A DNA stretch of 64,000 nucleotides from Flavobacteriaceae bacterium LSUCC0859 (GCA_022239325.1 JAKOGP010000005.1:1-64000); one strand, 5' to 3'; positions 26,609-36,278 are shown, counted from the first letter of the stretch. Numbers and translations: made by a program. The notes: generated from the sequence alone by a model not told the origin.

Positions 26609-27840
26609 TGGCCTTGTTTAAGACCACATATCTGTCGCTACTGAAGCATCTTAAAAAGATGGGGCTTGCTTGCTTGCTCCTATTCCAAGGCTGTATTACA
26701 GACTATGAAGGAACTATTGGTGGCTCCTCTGAAGTCTTGGTTGTAGGCGGTATACTGACCAATGAATTTAAGAAACAAGAGATTTTTCTCTCCCGTTCCT
26801 ACAGCTTTGAAAACCTTGGCCCTCGGTATGAGACCGAGGCGCAGGTGATAGTGACAGCCTCTAACGGCCAAACCTATTCTTTTTACGAAACACCAAAAGG
26901 CGTGTACAAATCTTTGGAGCCTTTTGCTGCCCAGGAAGGACTGAGCTACCAATTGGAAATAACTACGGTCACCGGAGACGCCTACGTCTCTAGCCCCATG
27001 GGCTTGCCACCGCCAACTACGCTAGAAAGTCTCCATGCTAAGGCTACCACCAACGATCAGGGAGTTTCTGGCATTTCTATTCTAGCCAACGGCAGCGGCC
27101 CGGCCAACGCTACAAAATTCAGATATGATTTTGAAGAAAACTGGAAAATCATTGCCCCATACTGGTCTCCCTATGACCTCATTGTACGCTCAGAGGGAAG
27201 AACACAAATAAATTTAGCGGTGGTAGACAGAGAGACAGAAGAGCGGGTATGCTACGGGAGCGCTAGACCTGAGCAAGTTTTGCTTACCAGCACCTCTTCT
27301 TTAAGCAGGAATGAAGTAGTGAATTTCCCGCTGCGATTTATCTCTAAAGAAAACTACCTACTACAACACCGCTATAGCATTGGTGTGAAACAATACGGAC
27401 TCAGTGAAGAAACCTTTGCCTATTACCAAACCCTGGAGCGCTTATCTATGGCTTCAGAAAATATTTTTTCAGAAGATCAGCCAGGATTTTTACAGGGCAA
27501 TATCACTGCTATTGCAGACCCCTCAGAGGCCGTAGCAGGTTTTTTTGAGGTCTCTTCCGTTTCTGAAAAGCGCATATTTGTAAATTTTGAAGATCTCTTT
27601 CCTGGAGAAGAACCCCCCGGATATATCGTAGACTGCCTTTTATCTGCACCTGGGGCAGACATAAATGCTCCGGTGGGCAGTAGGGTGTTACTCAATGCCA
27701 TTTATAGCAACTTAGTTCGTTATTATGGGGTAAACCGTGGCGAAGTGCCTGGAGGGAGTAGCTTTCTGATGGTCTCTGCCAATTGCGGAGACTGCACCAC
27801 CTTAGGGAGTAATATTAAACCAAATTTTTGGGTGGATTAA
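26608..27840 (+). CDS. DUF4249 family outer-membrane lipoprotein
   Basis: The N-terminus MGLACLLLFQGC (from residue 18) is a lipoprotein signal. The early beta-sandwich (SSEVLVVGGILTNEF, QEIFLSRSYSFEN, ATEAQVIVTASNG-like) and the late motif MVSANCGDCTTLGSNIKPNFWVD match DUF4249. The family is found almost exclusively next to TonB receptors of Bacteroidota and is thought to act as a surface partner in substrate capture. It starts one base inside the receptor stop codon and is followed by an MG2-like protein gene after 3 bases. Confidence 0.85.
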   Translation: MALFKTTYLSLLKHLKKMGLACLLLFQGCITDYEGTIGGSSEVLVVGGILTNEFKKQEIFLSRSYSFENLGPRYETEAQVIVTASNGQTYSFYETPKGVYKSLEPFAAQEGLSYQLEITTVTGDAYVSSPMGLPPPTTLESLHAKATTNDQGVSGISILANGSGPANATKFRYDFEENWKIIAPYWSPYDLIVRSEGRTQINLAVVDRETEERVCYGSARPEQVLLTSTSSLSRNEVVNFPLRFISKENYLLQHRYSIGVKQYGLSEETFAYYQTLERLSMASENIFSEDQPGFLQGNITAIADPSEAVAGFFEVSSVSEKRIFVNFEDLFPGEEPPGYIVDCLLSAPGADINAPVGSRVLLNAIYSNLVRYYGVNRGEVPGGSSFLMVSANCGDCTTLGSNIKPNFWVD

Positions 27841-27843
27841 ACT

Positions 27844-29505
27844 ATGAGAAGAATAATAGCCATACTAGTTTTATCTGTACAACTCTCTCTTTGGGGGCAG
27901 CCCGCCACAGAAGACAAACAAGGGGTAGCCTTACTCATTCAAACCAATACCCAGCAGCTCCTACCCGGAGAATACCTTTATTACAGCATACAATTTAAAG
28001 GACCCAGTATAGAAAACCCCTTAGAGCGGCAAGCGCAGCTAGCTTATATTGCCTTGGCAGACAGCCAGGGGAAGACCCATGCCGTACAACAAATTCTATT
28101 AGAACAAATAGGCCAGAACTATGAAGGGCAAGGAGAATTATTTATTCCTACAAGCTTAGCCACAGGCGGATACAATTTGGTGGGCTATACCCCACAAATG
28201 CTAGACAGGCCCAGTCAAGAACTGCACCAAACTCCCATAGCTATACTTAATCCCTACAGCACTTCTAGGTCTGGAGAGATTATAGAAATCCATCCCCCTA
28301 CAGAGAGAAAAGCCACCCCCTTTATACAAACCCCAATCCAAGGAAGTCCCAACCAATGGATTCCATTTGAGCTGCCCCCGAATTTCCCGCAACAGGGTCG
28401 CTACAAGCTATCGGTAAAAAAAATAAGTACCCTGCAAACAGAGGCCTTTTTCAAAGAAAATAAAGAAGTAGAAACCCCAGAGATAAAACCACAAAACAAT
28501 ACACGAACAAAAACCCAAGGAGGTATTAGCGGTAGGCTTATCAGTAATAGAAAGCCAATAGATGGGGTATCTGTAGCACTCAGTTTTGTGGGACCAAATA
28601 TGCCATTTAAACTCACCACTACCAATACAGAAGGCCGGTTTAATTTTCCCCTTTTAGCCACCGTAAACAGCCCACAAGCTGTACTGCAAGTTTGGAATGA
28701 CCATCCAGCAGACTTTCAGATGGTGTTAGACTCCTTTCCAAGACCAACTAAAGAGCGTCTTAAAAAAGTAGCCCTGCGACTGTATTCCTCAGACCTAGAA
28801 AGCTTAAAAAACAGAAGCATTCACAACCAAATTGAAAACGCTTTTAATCCTTATAAACAAGACTCCATTCCCCTAGAGAATAGGCCTATGAGCCGCTTAG
28901 ACGCCTTCGAAATGAACACCTATACTTTGGAGGAATACAGCCGTTTTAGCAGTTTTGAAGAAACTATTTTTGAAATAGTAAGGGAAGGGAGTTATAAAAA
29001 AACAAAGGCAGACAGAGCGGTATTATTTGTAAAGAATGTCGTTAGGAATGTAGCTGTTGCAGCTCCTGTTTTGCTGCTCATAGACGGTATTCCTGTGCCA
29101 GACCAGAACGCTTTTAGACGCTATCCCGCATCTGAAATTGAAAAAATTTCTGTTTCCAGACAACAATTGGTCATGGGAAATCAGATTTGGAATGGTCTGG
29201 TATATGTTCAAACTAAAGAAGGTATTCCGAAGACCTATCTAAATCAAAAAAATATAGAGATCAGAAACCTAGAGCTGCCAAGGCTCAAAAAGAAATACTA
29301 TCAGCAACCCAAAAATGCACCAAATTACATACCAAATTACGCACATACCTTAGTTTGGTTACCCAACCAAAGCACAGCAGATCTTCGTGCATTTAAAGGC
29401 TTTAAAGCGCCAGATATGGAAGGGCGTTTTGAGCTGTCAATTGAAGGCGAGGACCAGGCAGGCCGCACCTATTCTTTCCGTAACATCTACAAGATTACAA
29501 ACTAA
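27844..29505 (+). CDS. Exported MG2-like / CPD / plug-like protein, last gene of receptor operon
   Basis: The protein has 553 residues and a signal peptide (to about residue 19). Residues about 27-120 resemble the MG2 strand pattern of alpha-2-macroglobulin-like proteins (VALLIQTNTQQLLPGEYLYY ... LATGGYNLVGYT). Residues 226-285 look like a carboxypeptidase-regulatory sandwich (GGISGRLISNRKPIDGVSVA). Residues about 365-460 look like an orphan TonB plug (VLLLIDGIPVPD, ASEIEKISVSRQ, GLVYVQTKEG), but no barrel follows. The mix suggests a periplasmic or surface accessory of the receptor. I know no functional data for this architecture. It lies 3 bases after DUF4249. Confidence 0.75.
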   Translation: MRRIIAILVLSVQLSLWGQPATEDKQGVALLIQTNTQQLLPGEYLYYSIQFKGPSIENPLERQAQLAYIALADSQGKTHAVQQILLEQIGQNYEGQGELFIPTSLATGGYNLVGYTPQMLDRPSQELHQTPIAILNPYSTSRSGEIIEIHPPTERKATPFIQTPIQGSPNQWIPFELPPNFPQQGRYKLSVKKISTLQTEAFFKENKEVETPEIKPQNNTRTKTQGGISGRLISNRKPIDGVSVALSFVGPNMPFKLTTTNTEGRFNFPLLATVNSPQAVLQVWNDHPADFQMVLDSFPRPTKERLKKVALRLYSSDLESLKNRSIHNQIENAFNPYKQDSIPLENRPMSRLDAFEMNTYTLEEYSRFSSFEETIFEIVREGSYKKTKADRAVLFVKNVVRNVAVAAPVLLLIDGIPVPDQNAFRRYPASEIEKISVSRQQLVMGNQIWNGLVYVQTKEGIPKTYLNQKNIEIRNLELPRLKKKYYQQPKNAPNYIPNYAHTLVWLPNQSTADLRAFKGFKAPDMEGRFELSIEGEDQAGRTYSFRNIYKITN

Positions 29506-29519
29506 GTTCAAGTACCTTA

Positions 29520-30692
29520 CTACTGAAGGGGTACTGCCCAATCCGGAAATTCACTGGAAAGTGTGGTAGGAGCCATATCTACAAAAGATGGAGCCACTTG
29601 AGATGAACCATCCCAAGAAAATGGAGAAGCTGCGTTTTCCAAACGCAAGGCAAACATTCCAAAACCACGCTCAGAAAGTGGGCCCAAATCCAGACCATTT
29701 TCACTCGAGAAGGCCTGTGATACCCCAGACAAAACCACATTGGTGAGCGTCCCCTTTAAACGGTCCGTTTTAAAGTTAAAGGCAGCCAATTGGCTTCCTT
29801 TAACCACCAAACGATTGATCTCAAAACCTGTTTGCTCTGCAGCGCTTATCAGAGGATCTCCAAAAGACAAACCATTTGCAGCTGTCTGAAACACATACCA
29901 ATCCGCTGCTTTTCCCCGCCAAGAGTTGGTAATGGAAACCCCCGTAGACTGGTTATCTGTGAGCAGCATATGTTTGACAAAGGCAGTGCCCCCGTAAATA
30001 CCCATGGCATTACCTAAATTATGACTCAGACGCACATAATCTATATTGGTAAAGGTCCCCACCCCGTACAATCCAAGGCCGTCATAGTAAGTGCCGTCTT
30101 CATAGAGCCCACCAGCGTATTCAATATGTAAGTATTTGAGTTGCCCAGAGCTGTCATTCTCCCGTGTACCTCCATAAAAATAATTCCCTGCTACAGACCT
30201 GGGTCTGTCTTCTTGAACTACAGGAGCATGACCTAGAAGAAGCAACCCACCCCAATCTCCAGGCTGTGGATTTTCTGCAGCAGAAGTAATGGTCACAGGG
30301 GCCTGCTCCGTACCCCACACCCATAATTTAGCGCCAGGAAGCACAGCAATATGGGCATTGGTTCCTGGAATTGCTTTTATAACCGTTCCCGCATTAATTT
30401 CCAGGATGCTGCCATCCCTTACCAACAGCGGTCCAGAAAGAGTATATTCCTTATTTGGAGTTAAGACGGTTCTCCAAACTACTTCTCCCTTAATTTCATT
30501 GGGATAAGGAGGACAAACCCTATTACAAGAGTTTCCACCACAGTCTATTCCAGTCTCGTCAAAATTTTGAATACCATCTGAGCATCTAGTAGCAGCAACA
30601 TTATCAAATGTAGGTGCAGCGTCTACACAGCCTAGCAAAGTAACGAGAAGCAAGGCACTGAAGCACTTCAAGACAAGTAGTTTTTTACTCAT
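29520..30692 (-). CDS. Beta-helix-like surface lipoprotein, 390 aa
   Basis: A lipoprotein signal ends LLVTLLGC. Next comes the short cysteine motif CSDGIQNFDETGIDCGG with two further Cys, a calcium-binding-like element often seen at the start of flavobacterial secreted proteins. The rest (IKGEVVWRTVLTPNKEYTL, LEINAGTVIKAIPGTNAHI, GAKLWVWGTEQAPVTITSA, YLHIEYAGG) is characteristic of right-handed parallel beta-helix proteins common in Bacteroidota. There is no catalytic signature that I can identify. It is convergent with the receptor operon, 14 bases between stops. Confidence 0.78.
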   Translation of the reverse strand: MSKKLLVLKCFSALLLVTLLGCVDAAPTFDNVAATRCSDGIQNFDETGIDCGGNSCNRVCPPYPNEIKGEVVWRTVLTPNKEYTLSGPLLVRDGSILEINAGTVIKAIPGTNAHIAVLPGAKLWVWGTEQAPVTITSAAENPQPGDWGGLLLLGHAPVVQEDRPRSVAGNYFYGGTRENDSSGQLKYLHIEYAGGLYEDGTYYDGLGLYGVGTFTNIDYVRLSHNLGNAMGIYGGTAFVKHMLLTDNQSTGVSITNSWRGKAADWYVFQTAANGLSFGDPLISAAEQTGFEINRLVVKGSQLAAFNFKTDRLKGTLTNVVLSGVSQAFSSENGLDLGPLSERGFGMFALRLENAASPFSWDGSSQVAPSFVDMAPTTLSSEFPDWAVPLQ

Positions 30693-30761
30693 GCCTTAAA
30701 GATAAGGAATTCACATACATTTTAGGTGCTTCTCAAAAATGGCTTAGGGCATGCTGGGATA

Positions 30762-30794
30762 TTGGCTTTATTTTTACTTAAAAATGTATCTTTA
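30762..30794 (+). promoter_or_regulatory. Bacteroidota-type promoter for amidase gene
   Basis: TTG (30762-30764) is followed after 22 bases by TATCTTTA (30787-30794), one mismatch from TAnnTTTG. The start codon is 19 bases downstream. Confidence 0.45.
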
Positions 30795-30813
30795 AAGCAC
30801 AAACAACCCACCT

Positions 30814-32394
30814 ATGAAAAAAATAGCATACGCAGCAGCAGCTTTTTTAGCCTTAGCCTGCCAAAAACAAATCACAACCCAAGAGAGCCAAAACCTTAAT
30901 GATTTTGAGTTTTTGGAGGCCACTGTGGAAGACCTCCAAAATGGCTATAAAAATGGAAGCCTGAGTGTGGCAAAAGTGGTACAAGCCTATTCCAACCGTA
31001 TAGCAGCCATAGACCACAGTGGGCCTAGCCTAATGTCGGTGATTGAAGTGAACCCAGAGGCAGCTGCCATTGCAGACTCCTTAGATCTGGTAGCTCCTGA
31101 AAACAGGGGACCTTTACACGGCATACCCGTACTGCTCAAAGACAATATAGACACCCATGACCAGATGGCTACCACCGCAGGATCCAGAGCTTTAGCAGGC
31201 TCTATGCCTTTAGAAGACAGCTTTGTAGCTAAAAAGCTCAGAGCAGCAGGAGCGGTCATTTTGGGAAAAGCCAACCTAAGTGAATGGGCCAATTTTAGAG
31301 GCCAAATGTCCTCCTCTGGCTGGTCTGGTGTAAACGGTCAGACTAGAAATCCCTATGTACTTACCAGGACCCCATGTGGCTCTAGTTCTGGAAGTGGGGT
31401 GGCTGTCTCTGCCAACCTCACCCTCTTAGCCATTGGAACAGAAACCAACGGCTCTATCGTATGCCCCTCTACCGTAAATGGAATTGTAGGAATAAAGCCC
31501 ACTGTAGGACTGATAAGCCGCAGCGGGATTATTCCTATTTCTTATACCCAGGACACCGCAGGGCCTATGGCCCGTACGGTGGCCGATGCCGCTATTGCTC
31601 TTGGTGCACTCACTGGCGTAGACAGTAAAGACGCCAAAACATTAGCCAGTGAGGGAAATGCCCTCACAGATTACACTCCCTTTCTTAAAGCAGACGGATT
31701 ACAAGGCAAAAGAATAGGTTGGTTTAAAGCGGCTTTTGGCAATCACGCTACCACAGACAGTCTAACGCTTAAAGCCATTAAAACCCTTAAGGCACAAGGT
31801 GCTACCATTGTAGAAATAGAACAAATAAATGAACGCAGCACCGGTGGACACTCCTTTCAGGTCATGCTTCATGAGTACAAACAAGGGCTCAACGACTACT
31901 TTGGCAGTTTGGGACCAGACGCTAAAATTAAAAACTTAGAGGAACTCATTGCCTTTAACAAACAAGATTCTATAGAACTTAAATACTATAACCAGGCCTA
32001 TCTAGAAATGGCTCTGGAAAAAGAAGGTTTGGACAGCAAAACCTATTTAGACCACTTGTCTGCGCTCAAAAAAGCCAGTCAGGACCAAGGAATAGACAAG
32101 GTCATGGCAGAGCACCAATTAGATGGATTTGTGGCTCCAACTGGATCCCCTGCCTGGAGTATAGATTGGTTAAATGGAGACAACTATCATGTAAGTAGCT
32201 CGTCGCCCGCCGCCTGGGCCGGCTACCCCAACATAAGCGTTCCCATGGGAGACGTACACGGGCTGCCAGTAGGCCTTTCATTCTTTGGTAGGGCCTGGAG
32301 CGAGCCCACTCTCTTAGAGATGGCTTACAGCTTTGAGCAAGCTACCAAAGCCAGAATAGTGCCCAGCTTTAGGGCCTGGGACCAAGTAGAATAA
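30814..32394 (+). CDS. Amidase-signature family lipoprotein
   Basis: The N-terminus MKKIAYAAAAFLALAC is a lipoprotein signal. The amidase-signature Ser-cisSer-Lys triad is visible: Lys109 in LLKDNID, cis-Ser190 in CGSSSGSG and nucleophile Ser214 in GTETNGSIVCPS, with the 24-residue Ser spacing typical of the family. Length (526) is normal. These enzymes hydrolyse carboxylic amides; an envelope location argues against a role as the tRNA amidotransferase GatA, so scavenging of amides or peptides outside the cytoplasm is more likely. A strong terminator follows. Confidence 0.9.
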   Translation: MKKIAYAAAAFLALACQKQITTQESQNLNDFEFLEATVEDLQNGYKNGSLSVAKVVQAYSNRIAAIDHSGPSLMSVIEVNPEAAAIADSLDLVAPENRGPLHGIPVLLKDNIDTHDQMATTAGSRALAGSMPLEDSFVAKKLRAAGAVILGKANLSEWANFRGQMSSSGWSGVNGQTRNPYVLTRTPCGSSSGSGVAVSANLTLLAIGTETNGSIVCPSTVNGIVGIKPTVGLISRSGIIPISYTQDTAGPMARTVADAAIALGALTGVDSKDAKTLASEGNALTDYTPFLKADGLQGKRIGWFKAAFGNHATTDSLTLKAIKTLKAQGATIVEIEQINERSTGGHSFQVMLHEYKQGLNDYFGSLGPDAKIKNLEELIAFNKQDSIELKYYNQAYLEMALEKEGLDSKTYLDHLSALKKASQDQGIDKVMAEHQLDGFVAPTGSPAWSIDWLNGDNYHVSSSSPAAWAGYPNISVPMGDVHGLPVGLSFFGRAWSEPTLLEMAYSFEQATKARIVPSFRAWDQVE

Positions 32395-32395
32395 A

Positions 32396-32425
32396 AAAAG
32401 GCCGCAATATCTTGCGGCCTTTTTT
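32396..32425 (+). terminator. Strong Rho-independent terminator after amidase gene
   Basis: A perfect stem GGCCGCAA (32400-32407) and TTGCGGCC (32412-32419) with loop TATC, preceded by A and followed by six T. Confidence 0.9.
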
Positions 32426-32573
32426 ATATAGGGATGGGTTTTAATAGAGTTAATAATCAACAAATTACAACATCTGTGCCATAAATTTACAGCAGCAAAT
32501 GCAGACATTAAAATACTAAATGCTAAATTAGTTCCTCGTATACATTGTTCCATTTTAAACCCCTCGTTGCACC

Positions 32574-35087
32574 ATGAACCCAAAAATACTTTTCATAGGC
32601 CTATGTTTTATATGGATGGCCACTGCACAGTCGCAAGAAAGACCCCAACCCAATTACGATCTAGCCGCTAAATTCTCCCCCACCCAATTGGCTAAAATGG
32701 TACATTCTACAGAGGTACGCCCCCACTGGCTTAAGAATGGCAATAGGTTTTGGTACCAATATAAAACCACTGCAGGCTCACAATACTATATGGTAGACGC
32801 AGACAAGCGTAGCAAAACCCCCTTGTTTAACAATGACCAAATGGCCGCTTGGCTCACAGAAATTACCAAAGATCCTTATGACGGACAGCACCTTCCCAAG
32901 TTTGATTTTGAATTTGTAAAAAATGAAACCGCCATTCGCTTTAGGGTCACAGCTACAGAACTCGTAACTGTAGAAGAAGATCTAAAAGCAGACGCTAAGG
33001 AGAAGGATAGTACTCAAAAGGCATCGGCCAAAGGCCCTAAAAAACCCAAAAAAGAAAAAAAAGTATATTACCTAGAATACCAATTGGGCGGCAATGGCCT
33101 CAGGGTACTGAGCAACGAAAAAGAAGCCAAAAAAGACTACGAGAAATGGGCCAATATAGCGCCAGATTCCAGTATTGTACTCTTTTCAAAGCATTTTAAC
33201 CTATATTGGATGGACAAGGAAAACTTTCTCAAAGCTGTAAAAGATGAGAAAGATTCTACTATTGTAGAACACCAATGGACCATAGACGGCGAAGCACATT
33301 ACGGCTATGGCGGCAGCTCTCGCGGGGACGACAATGAGGAGGTAGCCAAAAAGAAAGACGACAGAAAATACGTCTATGGACATTGGACAGACAATGCTAA
33401 AAAGTTTGTCTTTGAGAAAACAGATAGCCGCCATATTAAAGATTTATGGGTAATTAATTCTGTAGCTAAAAAACGTCCTACCCTAGAAACCTACAAATAC
33501 CATATGCCGGGAGAACAGGAGTATTACAAAAGAGAGCTTTTAATCTTTGATATTCCTAGCAAAACACATATTAAAGTGGCCTTGGACACCACCGCCCAGC
33601 AGAGCATTAATGTGTACAGCAGGCCTACAAAACCCTCAGATTACGACGCAGATTTTAGACCCAGACTGCTACTTTCAAAAAAAGGAGACCTTTATTTTAG
33701 CCGCATTAGCAGAGACCGAAAAAAGCTAGACATTTGTGTAGCCAACCTAGAAACAGGGACTATAAAAGTGCTTATAGAAGAACGACTCAATACCTATATT
33801 GAAGAGCGGGCTCCTGTACTCATTAAAAATGAAACGGAACTATTGCATTGGTCTGAGCGAGACGGATGGGCACATTTTTACAGGTATACTACAGATGGAA
33901 AACTGCTTAACAGACTCACCCGAGGTCCCTTTCATTCAGAGGCCATACAGGGAGTAAATGAAAAAACAGGGACGGTGTATTTCACAGCCCATGGGGTGCA
34001 AAAGGGCATAGACCCTTATTTTGAGCACCTCTATTCCGTACCTCTAAGCGGTGGGCAGCCCAAAGCGCTGAACCCGGGAGACTTCACCTCTAGCACCAGC
34101 CCCTCAGATACCCACAGCTATTTTGTGAGCAATTACTCTAGGGTAGACCTTACTCCAGTTTCAGAGTTGAGAAATGCCGCCGGGAACCTGGTCATGCCTT
34201 TAGAAACGGCAGACCTCTCTGCACTGATGGCTGCCGGATATCAGTTTCCAGAACGTTTTAAAGTAAAGGCAGACGACGGCATTACAGATATCTATGGAGT
34301 CATGTATAAGCCCTTTGATTTTGACCCCAGCCTTTCTTATCCACTATTAGAATACGTCTATCCCGGCCCACAAACAGAGGCAGTGAACAAGGCTTTTTCA
34401 GTACGGATGGATCGCTTAGACCGTATGGCGCAATTGGGCTTTATAGTAGCCACTATGGGAAATAGAGGAGGGCACCCAGACCGCTCTAAATGGTACCACA
34501 ACTACGGCTATGGTAATTTGAGAGACTACGGTTTGGCAGACAAAAAATACGTAGCAGAGCAGTTGGCAGACAGCCACGAGTTTATAGACATTAACAGGGT
34601 GGGTATTTTTGGACACTCTGGCGGGGGCTTTATGTCTACGGCAGCCATGCTGGTGTATCCAGATTTCTTTAAAGCTGCGGTTTCTGCAGCCGGAAACCAT
34701 GACAATTCCATGTACAACTCTTGGTGGTCAGAAACCCACCACGGTGTTATGGAAGAGATGAATGACAAAGGAGAAATCACCTATGCCTATGACATAGATA
34801 AGAATCAGGATTTAGCGGCCAACCTCAAAGGACAGCTGTTACTGGTTACAGGAGATGTAGACAACAATGTACATCCGGGGGCCACCATCCGAATGGCCAA
34901 TGCCCTTATAAAAGCCAACAAACGCTTTGATTTTAAATTACTCCCAGGCCAAAGACACGGCTTTGGAAATATGACCGAATACGCTTTTTGGTTGCGCGCA
35001 GACCACTTTAGCAAGCACCTTTTAGGGGTAAGCGCCACTGAGGTAGACCTACTGCATATAAATAAAGACATTCCTCAAAACAAATAA
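32574..35087 (+). CDS. Secreted S9 prolyl oligopeptidase / dipeptidyl peptidase IV-like protease
   Basis: After a signal peptide (WMATAQS) the N-terminal ~560 residues form the DPP-IV-type beta-propeller, and the C-terminal third is the alpha/beta-hydrolase domain. The catalytic triad is Ser682 in GHSGGG, Asp763 in GDVDNNVHP and His795 in GQRHGFG. It would cleave proline-containing or other short peptides outside the cytoplasm. The stretch of about residues 138-165 is a Lys/Glu/Asp-rich, low-complexity insertion in the propeller (KAKDEKDS-like, then KKPKKEKK). Length 837. A terminator follows directly. Confidence 0.92.
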   Translation: MNPKILFIGLCFIWMATAQSQERPQPNYDLAAKFSPTQLAKMVHSTEVRPHWLKNGNRFWYQYKTTAGSQYYMVDADKRSKTPLFNNDQMAAWLTEITKDPYDGQHLPKFDFEFVKNETAIRFRVTATELVTVEEDLKADAKEKDSTQKASAKGPKKPKKEKKVYYLEYQLGGNGLRVLSNEKEAKKDYEKWANIAPDSSIVLFSKHFNLYWMDKENFLKAVKDEKDSTIVEHQWTIDGEAHYGYGGSSRGDDNEEVAKKKDDRKYVYGHWTDNAKKFVFEKTDSRHIKDLWVINSVAKKRPTLETYKYHMPGEQEYYKRELLIFDIPSKTHIKVALDTTAQQSINVYSRPTKPSDYDADFRPRLLLSKKGDLYFSRISRDRKKLDICVANLETGTIKVLIEERLNTYIEERAPVLIKNETELLHWSERDGWAHFYRYTTDGKLLNRLTRGPFHSEAIQGVNEKTGTVYFTAHGVQKGIDPYFEHLYSVPLSGGQPKALNPGDFTSSTSPSDTHSYFVSNYSRVDLTPVSELRNAAGNLVMPLETADLSALMAAGYQFPERFKVKADDGITDIYGVMYKPFDFDPSLSYPLLEYVYPGPQTEAVNKAFSVRMDRLDRMAQLGFIVATMGNRGGHPDRSKWYHNYGYGNLRDYGLADKKYVAEQLADSHEFIDINRVGIFGHSGGGFMSTAAMLVYPDFFKAAVSAAGNHDNSMYNSWWSETHHGVMEEMNDKGEITYAYDIDKNQDLAANLKGQLLLVTGDVDNNVHPGATIRMANALIKANKRFDFKLLPGQRHGFGNMTEYAFWLRADHFSKHLLGVSATEVDLLHINKDIPQNK

Positions 35088-35092
35088 AGGAT

Positions 35093-35118
35093 AAAAGGCC
35101 CCGCATGGGGCCTTTTTT
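35093..35118 (+). terminator. Terminator between convergent genes
   Basis: A perfect stem GGCCCC and GGGGCC with loop GCAT, flanked by four A and six T. It can serve the peptidase gene and, more weakly, the convergent DUF6503 gene. Confidence 0.88.
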
Positions 35119-35139
35119 AAATCTAAATTGGACAGGCCT

Positions 35140-35880
35140 TTATTCCTTCGGAACAGTCAGGAAATCCGTACCCAGGTACCGATCGCCAAGATTGGTATAC
35201 CAGGCGCGATTTTGGGGCATAACAATCCCTTGAACAGTAACTTCTTGGTCTAAAAGAATGTACTCACCGTCTCCTTTTTGCTCGTCGTGATAAAACTGAT
35301 AATGCTTTAAGGCATAGGTCTGAGGGTCAAAATAAAAGTACCAAACATCCTTACCCACCTCTGGGTCGTAAGCCACCCTAAGCACCCAATACACACTGCC
35401 TCTAAAGTCCTTTTTATGGGCCACGGGCGCTAGCTTTGTTCCTGGATCTTTGAGCTTCATGGGCAGGCCGTATAAATAGGTATAGTAGTTTTTCATCTTG
35501 CGTCCCTGTTCGCAATTAAGCCTGTGCTCCTTAGCCTGCTGGGGGCTAAAATTGTCATTGCCGTTAAAGCGGACATGGCAGTCCTGAGGACCTATTTTAT
35601 AGGAAGTGGTCATAGAATCTCTGGAAGCTTCCAAAGAAAAAATACCCTGGGCATTGTTTAACTGTACCACACTTTCCCTGGGGCTTTTGCCCGGTGTTTC
35701 CATTCTTATGTTCAAAATAGCCAGCAGTTTAGGCCAATGGTTGTTTGGGTCGTGGTAGGCTATCGCTTTTTCCAAAAGCTCTGCCGATGCCATTTGGTTT
35801 TCAGATTGTGCCCAACTATAAGCGGGAAATAAAAAGAAGGCCAAGTAGCAACTTAGCTTGAAAAAAGGAGATAATCGCAT
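35140..35880 (-). CDS. Exported DUF6503-like protein
   Basis: The signal peptide ends AYSWAQ (about residue 25). The mature part has the family layout: LLEKAIAYHDPNNHWPKL, NIRMETPGKSPRESVVQL, YTYLYGLPMKLKDPGT, VYWVLRVAYDPEVGKDVWYF and YFDPQTYALKHYQFYH. It is a paralogue in architecture of the lipoproteins at 14005 and 2318, but here with an ordinary signal peptidase I site rather than a clear lipobox. A LolA-like periplasmic carrier or sensor is possible; the function is unknown. Confidence 0.8.
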   Translation of the reverse strand: MRLSPFFKLSCYLAFFLFPAYSWAQSENQMASAELLEKAIAYHDPNNHWPKLLAILNIRMETPGKSPRESVVQLNNAQGIFSLEASRDSMTTSYKIGPQDCHVRFNGNDNFSPQQAKEHRLNCEQGRKMKNYYTYLYGLPMKLKDPGTKLAPVAHKKDFRGSVYWVLRVAYDPEVGKDVWYFYFDPQTYALKHYQFYHDEQKGDGEYILLDQEVTVQGIVMPQNRAWYTNLGDRYLGTDFLTVPKE

Positions 35881-35928
35881 GAGATTGTGTTTTACCTAAA
35901 GGTAGATAAAACCATTGGATTCTGCAGC

Positions 35929-36147
35929 TTATGGCTTGAAACCGTGTCTCTTTTGCCTTTTGGCACTGTACTTATTAGAAGCCGTATTGGGAGGCAATGG
36001 CTTTTTAATAGTCACCTGCTTCTGTGTTTGAGGACCATGGAGAGACTGTTCGCTTTGAGCAACTTCTCCGGGCTTGGCGGTTAACTGTTTTTGAGAGCCA
36101 CAGCTCACTAAAAAAAATCCAAAGAGCGATAAAAAGAGTGTTTTCAT
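35929..36147 (-). CDS. Small lipoprotein, 72 aa
   Basis: MKTLFLSLFGFFLVSC is a textbook lipoprotein signal with Cys16. The remaining ~56 residues are polar, Gln/Lys/Pro-rich and probably disordered, ending in basic KRQKRHGFKP. I recognise no family. The signal argues that it is a real gene despite its length. It lies upstream of the DUF6503-like gene on the same strand, 48 bases before its start, so both may share a transcript. Confidence 0.65.
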   Translation of the reverse strand: MKTLFLSLFGFFLVSCGSQKQLTAKPGEVAQSEQSLHGPQTQKQVTIKKPLPPNTASNKYSAKRQKRHGFKP

Positions 36148-36278
36148 GTTTTTTTTGTTAAAAATATATCAGAAAAATCAGAATATCAAATGATTTTTAT
36201 CCATTCTAAGGTTGGGGCAGGGAAACTAAGTGGGCACAAAGACTTGGGGTTTAGGACCTGGGATTTAGAATCTGGAAG

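Noticed and set aside
29511-29535. Possible bidirectional terminator between the MG2-like gene and the beta-helix lipoprotein
   Set aside because: AGTACC and GGTACT arms exist but the stem is interrupted and there is no T-run on either side.
32314-32583. Minus-strand frame across the amidase end and its terminator
   Set aside because: It runs through a perfect Rho-independent terminator and the amidase coding end, so it is a shadow.
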